In this document: positions 40,527 through 49,220 of the stretch, one piece after another
How the letters are laid out: every line of letters begins with the position of its first letter
Numbering within the stretch: position 1 is the first letter of the stretch
Assembly (NCBI RefSeq): GCF_003051005.1
Contig: NZ_QAOW01000003.1
Span: 62,001-126,000 of the forward strand
DNA: 64,000 bases
DNA from: Rhodococcus sp. OK519
Lineage (GTDB): Bacteria; Actinomycetota; Actinomycetes; Mycobacteriales; Mycobacteriaceae
Reading direction: 5' to 3'
The notes under the pieces: model-generated
What the model was told of the DNA's origin: nothing
The model's input: the letters and a program-made list of their open reading frames with translations, nothing else
Database searches by the model: none
Made by a program: the position numbers and the translations under genes

Positions 40527-40949
40527 CTAGCCCTCGACCACCGCTTGCAGCGGAGACTGCGCCGCCACGGCGGCACCCAGTGCGTCGAAGGCCAGATCGA
40601 ACGCGTCCGCAAGCCACTCGTCTGTGGCCTCGGCGAGCACTCGGGCCGGACCGCCCTCGACATCGTGAAAGGTCACCGTCCAACTCCCGATCGCGTCGGG
40701 ATCGGCGCACAGGCCGGCCTCGTCGTTCCGGGCGAGGCAGTACCGACCGAACTCGAAGTCGACGCGAACGACGTCGGAGTCTCCGACACGAACGGCGCTG
40801 ACGGGTCGTTGCGCGGCCGCCGCCAGCAACGCCATGGCATCGGCGAACGGGTCCGGTGCTCCCCCCGCGCGGGACATCGGAATCACGGCTGCTGTTCGGG
40901 GCAGGACGCCGGTCGGCGCCTCGCACTGCAGTTCGGCTTGTCCAGCCAT
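40527..40949 (-). CDS. Hypothetical protein
   Basis: A 140-residue soluble acidic protein (ADAMALLAAAAQRPVSAVRVGDSDVVRVDFEFGRYCLARND ... ARVLAEATDEWLADAFDLAFDALGAAVAAQ). No signal, helix or motif I recognise. The ATG at 40949 has a GAGAGGAC ribosome binding site; an internal ATG at 40877 would give a shorter form. It stands alone on the minus strand, upstream of the SRPBCC operon and divergent from the SigF region. Codon use fits a real gene. Confidence 0.6.
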   Translation of the reverse strand: MAGQAELQCEAPTGVLPRTAAVIPMSRAGGAPDPFADAMALLAAAAQRPVSAVRVGDSDVVRVDFEFGRYCLARNDEAGLCADPDAIGSWTVTFHDVEGGPARVLAEATDEWLADAFDLAFDALGAAVAAQSPLQAVVEG

Positions 40950-41144
40950 CCCATTCCGGTCCTCTCGATCAGTACCAACTCGCGTGAGGCTGTTACCCCG
41001 GACTTCGCGTGGCTATACATGCGATGTTCCACGCCTCACCCGAACCTTCGGCGAAGACGATTTGCGGAGGCGACGTATAAAGCCCCGCCGTCCGGGGTAG
41101 AAGACTGATGATCGCGTCGAATCAACAGGTCGGGAGTACCGCAG

Positions 41145-41285
41145 ATGTCGTTCTTGTCGAGCACCACCGTTCGAGTTGCCTGTGTCAGGGGCATCTACTC
41201 GTGGTGTGGCATCCGCTACTTCGGCGAGCGCGGCGAGTCCGTACCGATGACCCCGCTCGCCGTGCTGTCCACGGCACGGGCGTGA
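41145..41285 (+). CDS. Possible small gene before the SigF operon
   Basis: A 46-residue frame (MSFLSSTTVRVACVRGIYSW ... VPMTPLAVLSTARA) with a GGGAG ribosome binding site nine bases upstream. It ends 37 bp before the STAS gene. A GGGGTAG motif with GTAT 15 bases earlier, about 50 bp upstream, faintly resembles a SigF/SigB-type promoter. No family is recognised, and a competing overlapping frame (41108-41299) looks less protein-like. Confidence 0.35.
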   Translation: MSFLSSTTVRVACVRGIYSWCGIRYFGERGESVPMTPLAVLSTARA

Positions 41286-41322
41286 GCGAGGACATGTGAG
41301 GACCGACCGTATATTTACCGGC

Positions 41323-41688
41323 ATGGAGATGCCCGGATCCGCAGCAGCGTCCACCCTGTCGATCGACGTCGACGTGACCGGCGGTGCCGTTGTGATGCAC
41401 CCGCGTGGCGAGATCGACGTCGTCACCGCACCAGAGTTTCAGGAGGCCGTGGAACGAACCGCGGCGCAGCACCCCGACGTCGCGCTGATCGTCGATCTGT
41501 CGAAGGTCGCCTTCCTCGCGTCGGCGGGACTGGCCGTGTTGGTCCGGTGCAGCGACGACCTCGCCGATCAGCGACGATTCATCGTCGTCGCCCACGGCCC
41601 CACCACCCTCCGGCCGCTCGAACTGACCGGCCTGACCGAGACGCTCGAGGTTCATTCCTCTGTCGAAGCGGCTCTTGCGACGGTGTGA
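41323..41688 (+). CDS. STAS-domain anti-anti-sigma factor (RsbV-like)
   Basis: A 121-residue STAS protein (LSIDVDVTGGAVVMHPRGEIDVVTAPEFQEAVERTAAQHPDVALIVDLSKVAFLASAGLAVLVRCSD). The phosphorylatable Ser is in LASAGL, near residue 67. Unphosphorylated protein would bind the RsbW-type kinase and free the sigma factor; phosphorylation reverses this. The ATG at 41323 stands seven bases after TATATT (41310-41315), fitting a leaderless mRNA; a GTG at 41296 is an alternative. First clear gene of the SigF operon, coupled by GTGA to the kinase gene. Confidence 0.9.
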   Translation: MEMPGSAAASTLSIDVDVTGGAVVMHPRGEIDVVTAPEFQEAVERTAAQHPDVALIVDLSKVAFLASAGLAVLVRCSDDLADQRRFIVVAHGPTTLRPLELTGLTETLEVHSSVEAALATV

Positions 41689-42125
41689 GCTCCGTGGAGC
41701 TATCGATGGTCGCGGTTCCCGCCCAGGTATCGGTACTGTCCGCCGCTCGCGCGGCGCTGACCGAGTTCGCGACCGAGGCGGAACTGCCCGATGCAATGGT
41801 GCCGGACATGTTGCTGGCCACCTACGAGGCGATGGCGAACATCGTCGAGCACGCCTATCCGCACGACGGTGCGGGAACGTTCGATCTGAAGGCGGCGTAC
41901 AACAGGGCCGACGAGACGCTCACGATCACCATCGCGGATCACGGAAGCTGGAAGAGCGGCGGCCCGGATCCCGCGTCACGGCGTGGCCGCGGGCTGCAAC
42001 TGATGCGCTCGTGCAGCGATGTGGCGGACGTCGTCCCCGACGACAGCGGAACCCAGGTACACCTGCAGTGGCGCGGCCGTCCCGGCAGCGCCGTGCCCGA
42101 CGAGAACAGCGTGGTTGGAAGTTGA
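41685..42125 (+). CDS. RsbW-type serine kinase / anti-sigma regulatory factor
   Basis: A 146-residue HATPase_c_2 protein with the N-box EAMANIVEHAY, the ATP motif IADHGSWKSGG and a glycine-rich RRGRGLQLMRSC. Such proteins bind sigma and phosphorylate STAS partners. The GTG start overlaps the STAS gene (GTGA), and its own stop overlaps the next gene (TTGA). It keeps the intact kinase motifs, whereas the following paralogue does not, suggesting a division of labour: this one phosphorylates and the next binds sigma. Confidence 0.87.
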   Translation: MSSVELSMVAVPAQVSVLSAARAALTEFATEAELPDAMVPDMLLATYEAMANIVEHAYPHDGAGTFDLKAAYNRADETLTITIADHGSWKSGGPDPASRRGRGLQLMRSCSDVADVVPDDSGTQVHLQWRGRPGSAVPDENSVVGS

Positions 42126-42556
42126 AGCAGGCGGACACGAGTCCTCAGCCCTCGCGCGACGAGACGAACGGCGCACCGCCGGTCACGCTCACCGTTGCGG
42201 CGCAACACGATCAGCTGCCCCTCGTGCGCATGCTGACCGAGGTCGTCGCGATGCGCAACAACTGCACACTCGACCAGGCCGCCGACCTCAAACTGGCCGT
42301 CGACCAGATCAGCACACTCCTGATTTCGGCCGCGGCGGAGCGCACCGAGCTGGGATGCCGTTTCCGGGCGGCCGGCGACACCTTCAGCGTCGTCCTCACC
42401 GCGACCACCGTCGGCGACTGGCAGCCCGAACACGGGAGCCTCGAGTGGCGCATCCTCAGTGCACTCGCCGACTCGATCGAGATCTCCCAGCAGCCCGACG
42501 ACTCGGGGCGCGCCCACGAGTCGACCGTCACCCTGTGCACTCGAAAGCTGGTGTGA
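42122..42556 (+). CDS. Anti-sigma factor, UsfX/RsbW-like with degenerate ATPase motifs
   Basis: A 144-residue protein (VAAQHDQLPLVRMLTEVVAMRNNCTLDQAADLKLAVDQISTLLISAAAERTELGCRFRAAGDTFSVVL ... LEWRILSALADSIEIS). It lines up with the mycobacterial SigF anti-sigma factor UsfX in layout and stands directly before the sigma gene. The N-box and glycine-rich loop are poorly kept. The TTG start at 42122 is supported by the TTGA overlap with the preceding gene. It should hold SigF inactive. Confidence 0.8.
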   Translation: MKQADTSPQPSRDETNGAPPVTLTVAAQHDQLPLVRMLTEVVAMRNNCTLDQAADLKLAVDQISTLLISAAAERTELGCRFRAAGDTFSVVLTATTVGDWQPEHGSLEWRILSALADSIEISQQPDDSGRAHESTVTLCTRKLV

Positions 42557-42559
42557 CCG

Positions 42560-43354
42560 TTGTCAACTGCGCCAGCAGGTGACGCCTCTTCGTCGCCCGC
42601 TTGGAAGGCTGACGGCGAGGTGCCGCGGCTGTTCGCCGAACTGGCGAACCACGCACCCGACGACGACCGCAGCGTCGCACTGCGACAGCAGATCGTCGCC
42701 CGTTCACTTCCCCTGGCCCGCAACATCTCGCGGCGCTTCGCCAGCCGGGGTCAGGAAATGGACGACCTCTACCAGGTCGCCTGCATGGGACTGATCCACG
42801 CCGTCGACAGGTTCGACCACACCCGGGGCAGCGATTTCGCGGCCTTCGCCGTGCCGACCATCATGGGCGAGATCCGACGCTACTTTCGCGATCACGCCTG
42901 GGCGACCCGTGTACCTCGCCGCGTCAAGGACCTCAGTCTCGGCATCACCAAAGCGACCGAAGAACTGTCCCAGCGGCTCGGCCGGTCCCCGACCGCCTCC
43001 GAACTGGCGACCGAACTGGGTGCCGACGTGGACGAGGTCATCGAAGCCATCGCCGCCGCCGGCGCTTATCAGACCCATTCGCTGGACAGCCCCACCACGC
43101 GCGACGGGGGCACCGACGAAACGCTCGCCGACACTCTCGTCGCCGACGAGGACGAGTTCGAGAAGACGGAAACCTACCTCGCGTTGCGCCCGCTCATCGA
43201 TCGGCTCGCACCGAGAGAGAAGCGCATCGTCCAGCTGCGGTTCTTCGAGGAGAAGACGCAGACGGAGATCGCGCGAGAACTCGGCGTCTCGCAGGTCCAG
43301 ATCTCCCGACTGCTGTCGAAGATCCTCGCCGGGATTCGTACGAACCTGGAGTGA
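42560..43354 (+). CDS. sigF: SigF/SigB-family stress sigma factor
   Basis: A 264-residue group 3 sigma factor. Region 2 is PLARNISRRFASRGQEMDDLYQVACMGLIHAVDRFDHTRGSDFAAFAVPTIMGEIRRYFRDHAWATRVPRR. Region 3 is LGRSPTASELATELGADVDEVIEAI, and region 4 is LAPREKRIVQLRFFEEKTQTEIARELGVSQVQISRLLSKIL. It directs the general stress or stationary response. I take the TTG at 42560 (MSTAPAGDAS), three bases after the anti-sigma stop; no better start fits. It ends nine bases from the convergent response regulator stop. Confidence 0.9.
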   Translation: MSTAPAGDASSSPAWKADGEVPRLFAELANHAPDDDRSVALRQQIVARSLPLARNISRRFASRGQEMDDLYQVACMGLIHAVDRFDHTRGSDFAAFAVPTIMGEIRRYFRDHAWATRVPRRVKDLSLGITKATEELSQRLGRSPTASELATELGADVDEVIEAIAAAGAYQTHSLDSPTTRDGGTDETLADTLVADEDEFEKTETYLALRPLIDRLAPREKRIVQLRFFEEKTQTEIARELGVSQVQISRLLSKILAGIRTNLE

Positions 43355-43363
43355 GCGTCGCCC

Positions 43364-43807
43364 TCAGCGGCGATTCGGCAACCGCACGACCTGAACCCAG
43401 AAATCGTCGATCTGACGGACCGCAGCGATGAACTGATCCAGGTCGACCGGCTTGGTCACGTACGCGTTCGCGTGCAACTTGTAGCTGCGGACGATGTCCT
43501 CCTCGGCTCCCGACGTCGTCAGGATCACCACGGGGATATCCGCCAGATCCGGATCCGACTTGATCTTCTCGAGTACCTGTCGGCCGTCGTACTTGGGCAG
43601 GTTCAGGTCGAGCAGGATCAGTTCGGGCCGGACGGCATCCGTGTAGGCCCCGCGGCGGTAGAGAAAGTCCAGCGCCTGCTCGCCGTCACGGACGACGTGG
43701 AGATTGTTGCGAACCTTGTTGAACTCGAACGCCTCTCGCGTCATCAGTTCGTCACCCGGATCATCCTCGACGAGGAGGACGTCGATGGCATTGCCTGCAG
43801 CGCTCAT
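43364..43807 (-). CDS. Rcp1-like single-domain response regulator
   Basis: A 147-residue receiver protein with no output domain. The acidic pocket is [10 protein letters not shown], the phospho-Asp is in [13 protein letters not shown], Thr/Ser in [12 protein letters not shown], and Lys in [12 protein letters not shown]. The insertion [36 protein letters not shown] is typical of regulators paired with bacteriophytochrome-type kinases (Rcp1). Its ATG overlaps the histidine kinase stop (ATGA). It likely relays phosphate rather than binding DNA. Confidence 0.9.
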   Translation of the reverse strand: MSAAGNAIDVLLVEDDPGDELMTREAFEFNKVRNNLHVVRDGEQALDFLYRRGAYTDAVRPELILLDLNLPKYDGRQVLEKIKSDPDLADIPVVILTTSGAEEDIVRSYKLHANAYVTKPVDLDQFIAAVRQIDDFWVQVVRLPNRR

Positions 43808-45429
43808 GTGAGGGCTCCTTCTGTGGTGCGGATGGTCTCTTCGGCCCCGCGGTCGACGTCGGCGGCCTCGGGCAGGGTGAAGCAGAAGCGGGCTCCACCG
43901 GTGTAGTCGGTGTCGAGCCAGATCCGCCCACCGTGGTACTCGACGATCTTCTTGCACAGCGCCAATCCGATCCCGGTGCCGCTGTACTCGTCGCGCGCGT
44001 GCAGACGCTGGAAGATGACGAAGATCTTATCCGCGAACTCCCCCGAGATGCCGATCCCGTTGTCCTGCACGCTCACCAACCAACCGACGTCCGGCCGGCG
44101 CTCGACACTGATCGACACTTCGGGGACCGTTCCGGGCTCGGCGAACTTGATGGCATTGCCGATCAGGTTCTGCCACAGCATCGTCAACAGTGTCGGATCC
44201 CCCTCGACGTCGGGAAGCCGTTCGGGCGCGTGGATCCGAGCACCAGAATCCTCTACCGCAGCAGCGAGATTGGAAAGCGCCTTCGCAAAGGGTCGATCGA
44301 GCGACAGCGGCTCGAAGCCGGCGCTCATGCGACCGACACGGGAGAAGTCCAGGAGGTCGTTGATGAGCGCCTGCATCCGCTTGGCGCCGTCGACGGCGAA
44401 ATCGATGTACTGGCGGCCGCGCTCGTCGAGCTCGTCGCCGTATCGCTTCTCCAGGAGCTGGCAGAACGACGCCACCTTCCGGAGCGGCTCCTGCAGATCG
44501 TGGGACGTGACGTAGGCGAACTGCTCGAGTTCGGCGTTGGAGCGCCGCAGTTCCACCGTCTGTGCGTCCAGCTTGGTGGTCTGCGCTTCGAGGCGGGCCT
44601 GCCGGTCCTGCACGATCTCGAGTTCGGCGACGATCCGCTGCCGCATCGCCTCGACGTCCTCGGCGAGGGCACGGATGTCCGAGGGCCCGTTACCCGCGTC
44701 GATCCGCTGCCCGAAGCTGCCCTGGACCACCTTCCTGGACGATTCTCCCAGTCGGCGCAGCGGGTTCAGGACCGCCTTGCGGATCAGCACCGCCAGGATG
44801 CCGGTGGCGGCCAACAACACCAGGAACATCACCGAGAAGACGATCGTCCGTAGGTGGCGCGCGTCCGCGAGACGATCCATCGCATCGAGACGAGCCTGTT
44901 CGACGTGCTGGTCCAGTTCGCCGATGAGGACCCGGACCTGGTCGAACGCAAGCCTGCCGCGCTCGTAGACGACGGGATCGATCGGGTTGCCCTCGCCGGG
45001 CGTGCGCGCGAGCAACGGATCGGCGAAGACGCTGCGCCAGTCGGTGGAAGCCTGCTTGATCTCGATGAGATCGTCACCCAGTTCCGATCTGTCACCGATC
45101 ATTCCGCGCAGTTCGTCCATCGCTCGCTGCTCGATCTGCACCCCCTCGGTGTACGGCTCGAGGAACGACGAATCCCCGGACAGCGCGTAGCCTCGGACGC
45201 CCGTCTCCTGGTTGAGCAACGACGCCTCGAGATCGGCGGCCGCGGCCCGGGCCGGCATCAGGCCCTCGATCAGTTCGTCGGTGGCCTCGCGGGTGCGCTC
45301 GAGGGAGACGGCCGCGCTCACCGCTCCGACGCAGATCAGCACCACCATGACCGTCAGCAGCAGGTTGAACCAGGCCTTGACGGTCCGACCACCCGAACCA
45401 CGGGTCGCGGGCTGCGGTTGCGAACTCAT
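43804..45429 (-). CDS. Sensor histidine kinase with CHASE3 and HAMP domains
   Basis: A 541-residue kinase. TM1 is about residues 20-42, followed by a CHASE3 sensor domain ([42 protein letters not shown]), TM2 at about 195-217, HAMP ([22 protein letters not shown]) and a coiled coil. HisKA has the phospho-His in [13 protein letters not shown] (His310). HATPase has [24 protein letters not shown] and [18 protein letters not shown]. The H-box is of the Cph1/phytochrome-like class, matching the Rcp1-type regulator downstream. It overlaps both neighbours by four bases. Confidence 0.92.
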   Translation of the reverse strand: MSSQPQPATRGSGGRTVKAWFNLLLTVMVVLICVGAVSAAVSLERTREATDELIEGLMPARAAAADLEASLLNQETGVRGYALSGDSSFLEPYTEGVQIEQRAMDELRGMIGDRSELGDDLIEIKQASTDWRSVFADPLLARTPGEGNPIDPVVYERGRLAFDQVRVLIGELDQHVEQARLDAMDRLADARHLRTIVFSVMFLVLLAATGILAVLIRKAVLNPLRRLGESSRKVVQGSFGQRIDAGNGPSDIRALAEDVEAMRQRIVAELEIVQDRQARLEAQTTKLDAQTVELRRSNAELEQFAYVTSHDLQEPLRKVASFCQLLEKRYGDELDERGRQYIDFAVDGAKRMQALINDLLDFSRVGRMSAGFEPLSLDRPFAKALSNLAAAVEDSGARIHAPERLPDVEGDPTLLTMLWQNLIGNAIKFAEPGTVPEVSISVERRPDVGWLVSVQDNGIGISGEFADKIFVIFQRLHARDEYSGTGIGLALCKKIVEYHGGRIWLDTDYTGGARFCFTLPEAADVDRGAEETIRTTEGALT

Positions 45430-46622
45430 TTACTGCCGTCTTCCTTCGTCATTCGTACATGTACGACCGCGATGTCGTCGGTGAGGCCTCCGTGGTCGGC
45501 CGCGAGACTCTCCACGTGGCCGATGAGCGCGTCGACGAACTCGTCCGCCGACGCCGCCCCACACGTGCGCGCGTACTCGAGCAGTCGCTCCTCACCCAAT
45601 CGCTCGGTCGGGCCGATCCGGCTCTCGAACAGCCCGTCGGTGAACAGGACGATCGCGGTCCGAGGGTCGACGCTCACCTCTTGCGCTGTCCAGCTTCCCC
45701 GCTTGCGCCCCAAGCCCACGGCGGGGCCTCCCGGGACCTCGAGCCAGTCGACGCCCGCCGCTGTGCGCATCATCATGCCGGGATGTCCCGCGCGGATGAC
45801 CTGCATCGTGGTCCGGTCCGGTGCCAGAACCACGGTCGTCATGGTCGCGAAGATGTGCCGCTGAGGACGTTCCGCGATCAGGACCTCCTCGAGTGTCCGC
45901 ATCGCGGACTCGACGGGTACACCGCCGATGACCAGCGTGCGCCAGGCGATTCTCAGGCTGACACCCAGAGCGGCCTCGTCCGGACCGTGCCCGCAGATGT
46001 CTCCGATGAGGAGATGCACCCCACCGTCCCGGTCTTCGACGACATCGTAGAAATCGCCCCCGAGCAGACCGTGTGCGCGCCCCGGACGGTATCGCGCAAC
46101 CACGTCGACGTTGTCGCCGCGCAGCAACGGAACGGGAAGCAGTCCCCTCTCCAAGCGGGCGTTCTCCCGAGCGCGTTGCTCACTGGCGCGGAGCGCAGTC
46201 GCGGCGTTCTCGGCGCGCTTGCGTTCGATCGCGTACCGCACCGACCGGGCGAACATGTCGGCATCGACTCGGCCCTTGACCAAGTAGTCCTGGGCACCGG
46301 CGGCGACGGCTGCCAGACCGGTCAGATCCTCGGCCAGGCCCGTCATCACGACTACCGGCGCACCGTCCGCGGAGCGCTGAACCGCTGCCAGAGCATCGAG
46401 ACCCTGCGCATCCGGGAGGTGCAGGTCCAGCAGGATGCAGTCGGGCCTGTCCGTCTCGAGCCACGCCCGTGCGTGTGTGAGGGACTTGGTCCAGACGAGA
46501 TCCAGACCGGGCATGGCGTCGAGCGCCATCTCCTCCACGAGAAGAGCGTCGCCGGGATCGTCCTCGATCAGCAGGACGGTGAGTTGGGTGTCCGGTGTCG
46601 TCGTCACGCCCGAAGCACCCAT
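45426..46622 (-). CDS. Response regulator with PP2C/SpoIIE-type phosphatase output
   Basis: A 398-residue two-domain protein. The receiver (residues 1-130) has LLIEDDPGDALL, phospho-Asp in CILLDLHLPDAQG and Lys in DYLVKGRV. The SpoIIE-type Ser phosphatase domain (about 180-395) has LLGGDFYDVVED, IGDICGHGPDEAALG, VLFTDGLFESR and LTDDIAVVHVR, with the metal-binding Asp residues in place. Such RsbU/RsbP-like proteins dephosphorylate RsbV-type STAS proteins. The STAS protein encoded 4 kb away is the obvious candidate target. First gene of the three-gene signalling operon. Confidence 0.92.
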   Translation of the reverse strand: MGASGVTTTPDTQLTVLLIEDDPGDALLVEEMALDAMPGLDLVWTKSLTHARAWLETDRPDCILLDLHLPDAQGLDALAAVQRSADGAPVVVMTGLAEDLTGLAAVAAGAQDYLVKGRVDADMFARSVRYAIERKRAENAATALRASEQRARENARLERGLLPVPLLRGDNVDVVARYRPGRAHGLLGGDFYDVVEDRDGGVHLLIGDICGHGPDEAALGVSLRIAWRTLVIGGVPVESAMRTLEEVLIAERPQRHIFATMTTVVLAPDRTTMQVIRAGHPGMMMRTAAGVDWLEVPGGPAVGLGRKRGSWTAQEVSVDPRTAIVLFTDGLFESRIGPTERLGEERLLEYARTCGAASADEFVDALIGHVESLAADHGGLTDDIAVVHVRMTKEDGSK

Positions 46623-46765
46623 GATTCTGTCGACAGGACCACGAACAGCTCCTATCGCGTCAAACCGGCAACACTGCAGATCGCCAGCCTATCGGACGCC
46701 TGACTCACACAGCCGAACGGGACGAGCTCGGATCTCCAGCCGGCCGCGCGGCGATTCCTTCGCCG

Positions 46766-47377
46766 CTATGCCGCGACCACCGGAATCACCACGGCGAGGC
46801 CCGCGAACAGCTTCGCGAACGACGCGAGCGACGCCTCCACCTCGTCCGCCCGCCCGTCGGCGAGCCACCCGAGGATGAGGCCGTCGATGGCGGTGGTGAC
46901 CATCCGGCTGAGCACGGGAATCGGCACGGTCCATTCGATGCCGGCGGTCGCCGCCAGCTTGGCGAGGAATTCGCCGGTGGAGGCGTAGTACTCGCGGTAC
47001 TGCCACTCGGCGATGTCGCTGCGGTCGGGCGCTCGCACCGCACCGATCGTCAGTTCGTAGAACACCAACTGCTTCGAGGGCCGTGCCCGGACCGTCTCCC
47101 ACAGGCTCATGAGGCCCTTGAAGATCGACTCCTCGACGTCGATGCCAGGGGTCAGGCTGCCCACTGCCTTCTCGACGAACCCCGCGACGACCTCGCGGGT
47201 GAGTTCGCGCAACAGTTCCTCCTTGGAGGAGAAGCAGTAGTGGAACACGCTCTGCTGCACGCCGGCCTCGGCGCAGATCGCCCTCGTGCTCGCGGCGGCC
47301 AACCCCACCTCCGCCGAGACTCGGATCGCCGCATCCATCAGGTCCCTGCGCCGCTGTTCCACCGAAACGTATGGCAT
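46766..47377 (-). CDS. TetR-family transcriptional regulator
   Basis: A 203-residue regulator with a standard N-terminal HTH (EQRRRDLMDAAIRVSAEVGLAAASTRAICAEAGVQQSVFHYCFSSKEELLREL) and an all-helical ligand domain. It is divergent from the alpha/beta hydrolase gene across 200 bp, so it probably controls that gene and itself. I see no convincing palindrome in the gap. The ligand is unknown; a fatty acid or ester is a guess from the neighbour. Confidence 0.9.
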   Translation of the reverse strand: MPYVSVEQRRRDLMDAAIRVSAEVGLAAASTRAICAEAGVQQSVFHYCFSSKEELLRELTREVVAGFVEKAVGSLTPGIDVEESIFKGLMSLWETVRARPSKQLVFYELTIGAVRAPDRSDIAEWQYREYYASTGEFLAKLAATAGIEWTVPIPVLSRMVTTAIDGLILGWLADGRADEVEASLASFAKLFAGLAVVIPVVAA

Positions 47378-47577
47378 CGCAACCTTTCCCGAACGTCCCA
47401 TGCAGTTATGTCGGCAGCGTAGTGGCGTGACCGGTCCGGGACCAGGATTAAACGCGATGAATGTGCCGGGACGTCCGATGTCCGATTTCACCCTTGTTTC
47501 CAAGCTGGTCGGTTGACAGACTTCGAGGACCCGGATGCCCCCCGCCCGGGCACCGGCGCGAGAGGACGAATCAACCG

Positions 47578-48681
47578 ATGAAGATGACGATGGAATCGGT
47601 GCTCGAATCGGTGGTGCGGACCGCAGCCACGATCGCCGGTTCGCTGCCCTCCCCTGTTCAACGCGCCCTCGCGGGGCGCCCGATCCGGGTCGACGGACAG
47701 GAGTTGAACACCGAGATCCAGTTGATGCTGCGCATGCTCGCACTGCTGCCCGACTCGGACTTCGAGGAACTCCCGATCGCCGAGTCGCGCGCGCAGATCG
47801 ATCTCGAGGCGCGCCTGGTCAGTGGGCGCCCGATCCCCATGGCATCGGTGACGTGCCTGACGATTCCCTCTCCGGCCGGCCCGATTCCCGCACGCATGTT
47901 CCGGCCCGAGGGATTGCCGCCGGCGGCACCGTTGCTCGTCTACTTCCACGGCGGCGGATTCGTGCTCGGCAGCCTGGACAGTCACGACTCGCTGTGCCGC
48001 TTCCTGGCCCAGCACGCCGAGGTGGCGGTCCTCGCCGTGGACTACCGACTGGCACCGGAGGCCCCGTTCCCGGCAGCCGCGGACGACGCGGTGGCCGCCT
48101 TCCGATACGCAGTGGAGAACGCGGCGGCTCTCGGTGTCGACCCCCACCGGGTGGCCGTCGCCGGAGACAGCGCCGGCGGCAACCTCGCCGCGGTCGTCTC
48201 CCAGGCGACGCGGGACGGAGGACCGCGGCCGGCCTTCCAGATGCTGTTCTTCCCGTGGCTCGACATGACCGCCAAGCGCGGTTCCTACAAACTCTTCAGC
48301 GACGGCTTCTTCCTCACCGAGGCCCAGATGGACTGGTACACCGATCATTACGTCCCGGCCGTCGACGACCGCAACGATCCGCGGGCGTCACCGATCCTCA
48401 CCGAGGACCTCACCGGCCTGCCGCCCGCCTACATCGCGCTCTCCGGATTCGACGTCCTGCGCGACGAGGGCCTCGAGTACGCCGAACGGCTGCAGGCCGC
48501 GGGGGTTCCCACGACACTGCGGGTCCACCCCGGCCTGGTGCACGCGTTCGTGAACCTCACCGGCTACGGGCGCGCGGGTGTCGATGCGCTCCTCGAGGCG
48601 ACCGGAGCCCTGCGGGTGGGGCTGTCGTTCGCGACGCACACCACCGGCCCGGCTCCGGAGGCAGTCGAACCGGTGGAGTGA
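47578..48681 (+). CDS. Alpha/beta hydrolase, hormone-sensitive-lipase family
   Basis: A 367-residue esterase-type hydrolase of the HSL (bacterial LipH/NlhH) family. It has the oxyanion motif YFHGGGFVLGSLDSHD, nucleophile elbow GDSAGGNLAA, the acid in GFDVLRDEGLEYAERL and the catalytic His in HPGLVHAFVNL. A cap region of about 100 residues precedes the core. It likely cleaves short-chain acyl esters. The ATG at 47578 has an AGAGGACGA ribosome binding site. It faces the TetR gene and ends five bases from the convergent VOC gene. Confidence 0.92.
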   Translation: MKMTMESVLESVVRTAATIAGSLPSPVQRALAGRPIRVDGQELNTEIQLMLRMLALLPDSDFEELPIAESRAQIDLEARLVSGRPIPMASVTCLTIPSPAGPIPARMFRPEGLPPAAPLLVYFHGGGFVLGSLDSHDSLCRFLAQHAEVAVLAVDYRLAPEAPFPAAADDAVAAFRYAVENAAALGVDPHRVAVAGDSAGGNLAAVVSQATRDGGPRPAFQMLFFPWLDMTAKRGSYKLFSDGFFLTEAQMDWYTDHYVPAVDDRNDPRASPILTEDLTGLPPAYIALSGFDVLRDEGLEYAERLQAAGVPTTLRVHPGLVHAFVNLTGYGRAGVDALLEATGALRVGLSFATHTTGPAPEAVEPVE

Positions 48682-48685
48682 CCGC

Positions 48686-49111
48686 TCAGCCGACGCAGAA
48701 CTCGTTGCCCTCCGGATCGGCCATCGTGATCCACACGCTGGGTCCGACCTGCCCCCGATGCAACACGGCGGCACCGGCTGCGACGAGTTGCTCCGCCACC
48801 TCCTCGCGCCGGTCCCCCACCCGGAGGTCCAGGTGCAGACGGTTCTTCCCCGTCTTGGCCTCGGGTACCAGCTGGAACAGCATGCGTGGCCGTTGCGGAT
48901 GCTCGGAGTCGCTGATCGCTGCGCCCTCCCGCCAGACGAGCACGCCCTCGAACACTGTGGTGTCGGATTCCTGTGCGTGCCCGGCGGCGACAAGTCCTCG
49001 GATGAACTCCTCGTCGCTCGGCTCGACGCGCCAACCGAGCGCCTGCGCCCACCATTTAGCTTGGCTGTGCGGGTCTTTCGAATCCACGGTGACTTGAATT
49101 TCGTATCCCAT
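48686..49111 (-). CDS. VOC-superfamily (glyoxalase-like) protein
   Basis: A 141-residue protein with paired beta-alpha-beta-beta-beta modules (VTVDSKDPHSQAKWWAQALGWRVE ... RLHLDLRVGDRREEVAEQLVAAGAAVLH ... WITMADPEGNEFCVG). The DPEGNEFC end is the hallmark of the glyoxalase/bleomycin-resistance VOC family, where Glu is a metal ligand. It probably forms a homodimer; the substrate is unknown. Convergent with the hydrolase. Confidence 0.88.
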   Translation of the reverse strand: MGYEIQVTVDSKDPHSQAKWWAQALGWRVEPSDEEFIRGLVAAGHAQESDTTVFEGVLVWREGAAISDSEHPQRPRMLFQLVPEAKTGKNRLHLDLRVGDRREEVAEQLVAAGAAVLHRGQVGPSVWITMADPEGNEFCVG

Positions 49112-49163
49112 GTGCCGACGCTACTGCCGGCCACCGACAAGTCCGGGCGGCATCGGACGCGAA

Positions 49164-49195
49164 GGCTGCTCCGCGGTGGTCACCGCGGAGCAGCC
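49164..49195 (-). terminator. Hairpin after the secreted Gly/Ser-tailed protein gene
   Basis: Arms GGCTGCTCCGCGGT / ACCGCGGAGCAGCC (14 bp) with a four-base loop, about 25 bp beyond the stop of the minus-strand gene at 49221. No clear T-run. Confidence 0.65.
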
Positions 49196-49220
49196 TGATG
49201 GAGATGAGGTGTCTTCGATG

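Noticed and set aside
41108-41299. 63-codon frame before the STAS gene
   Set aside because: Composition looks random and it overlaps a better small frame (41145-41285) that has a ribosome binding site.
47378-47577. Operator for the TetR gene at 46766-47377
   Set aside because: Only short imperfect repeats (such as ACGTCC-N-ATG twice) are visible; none is convincing.
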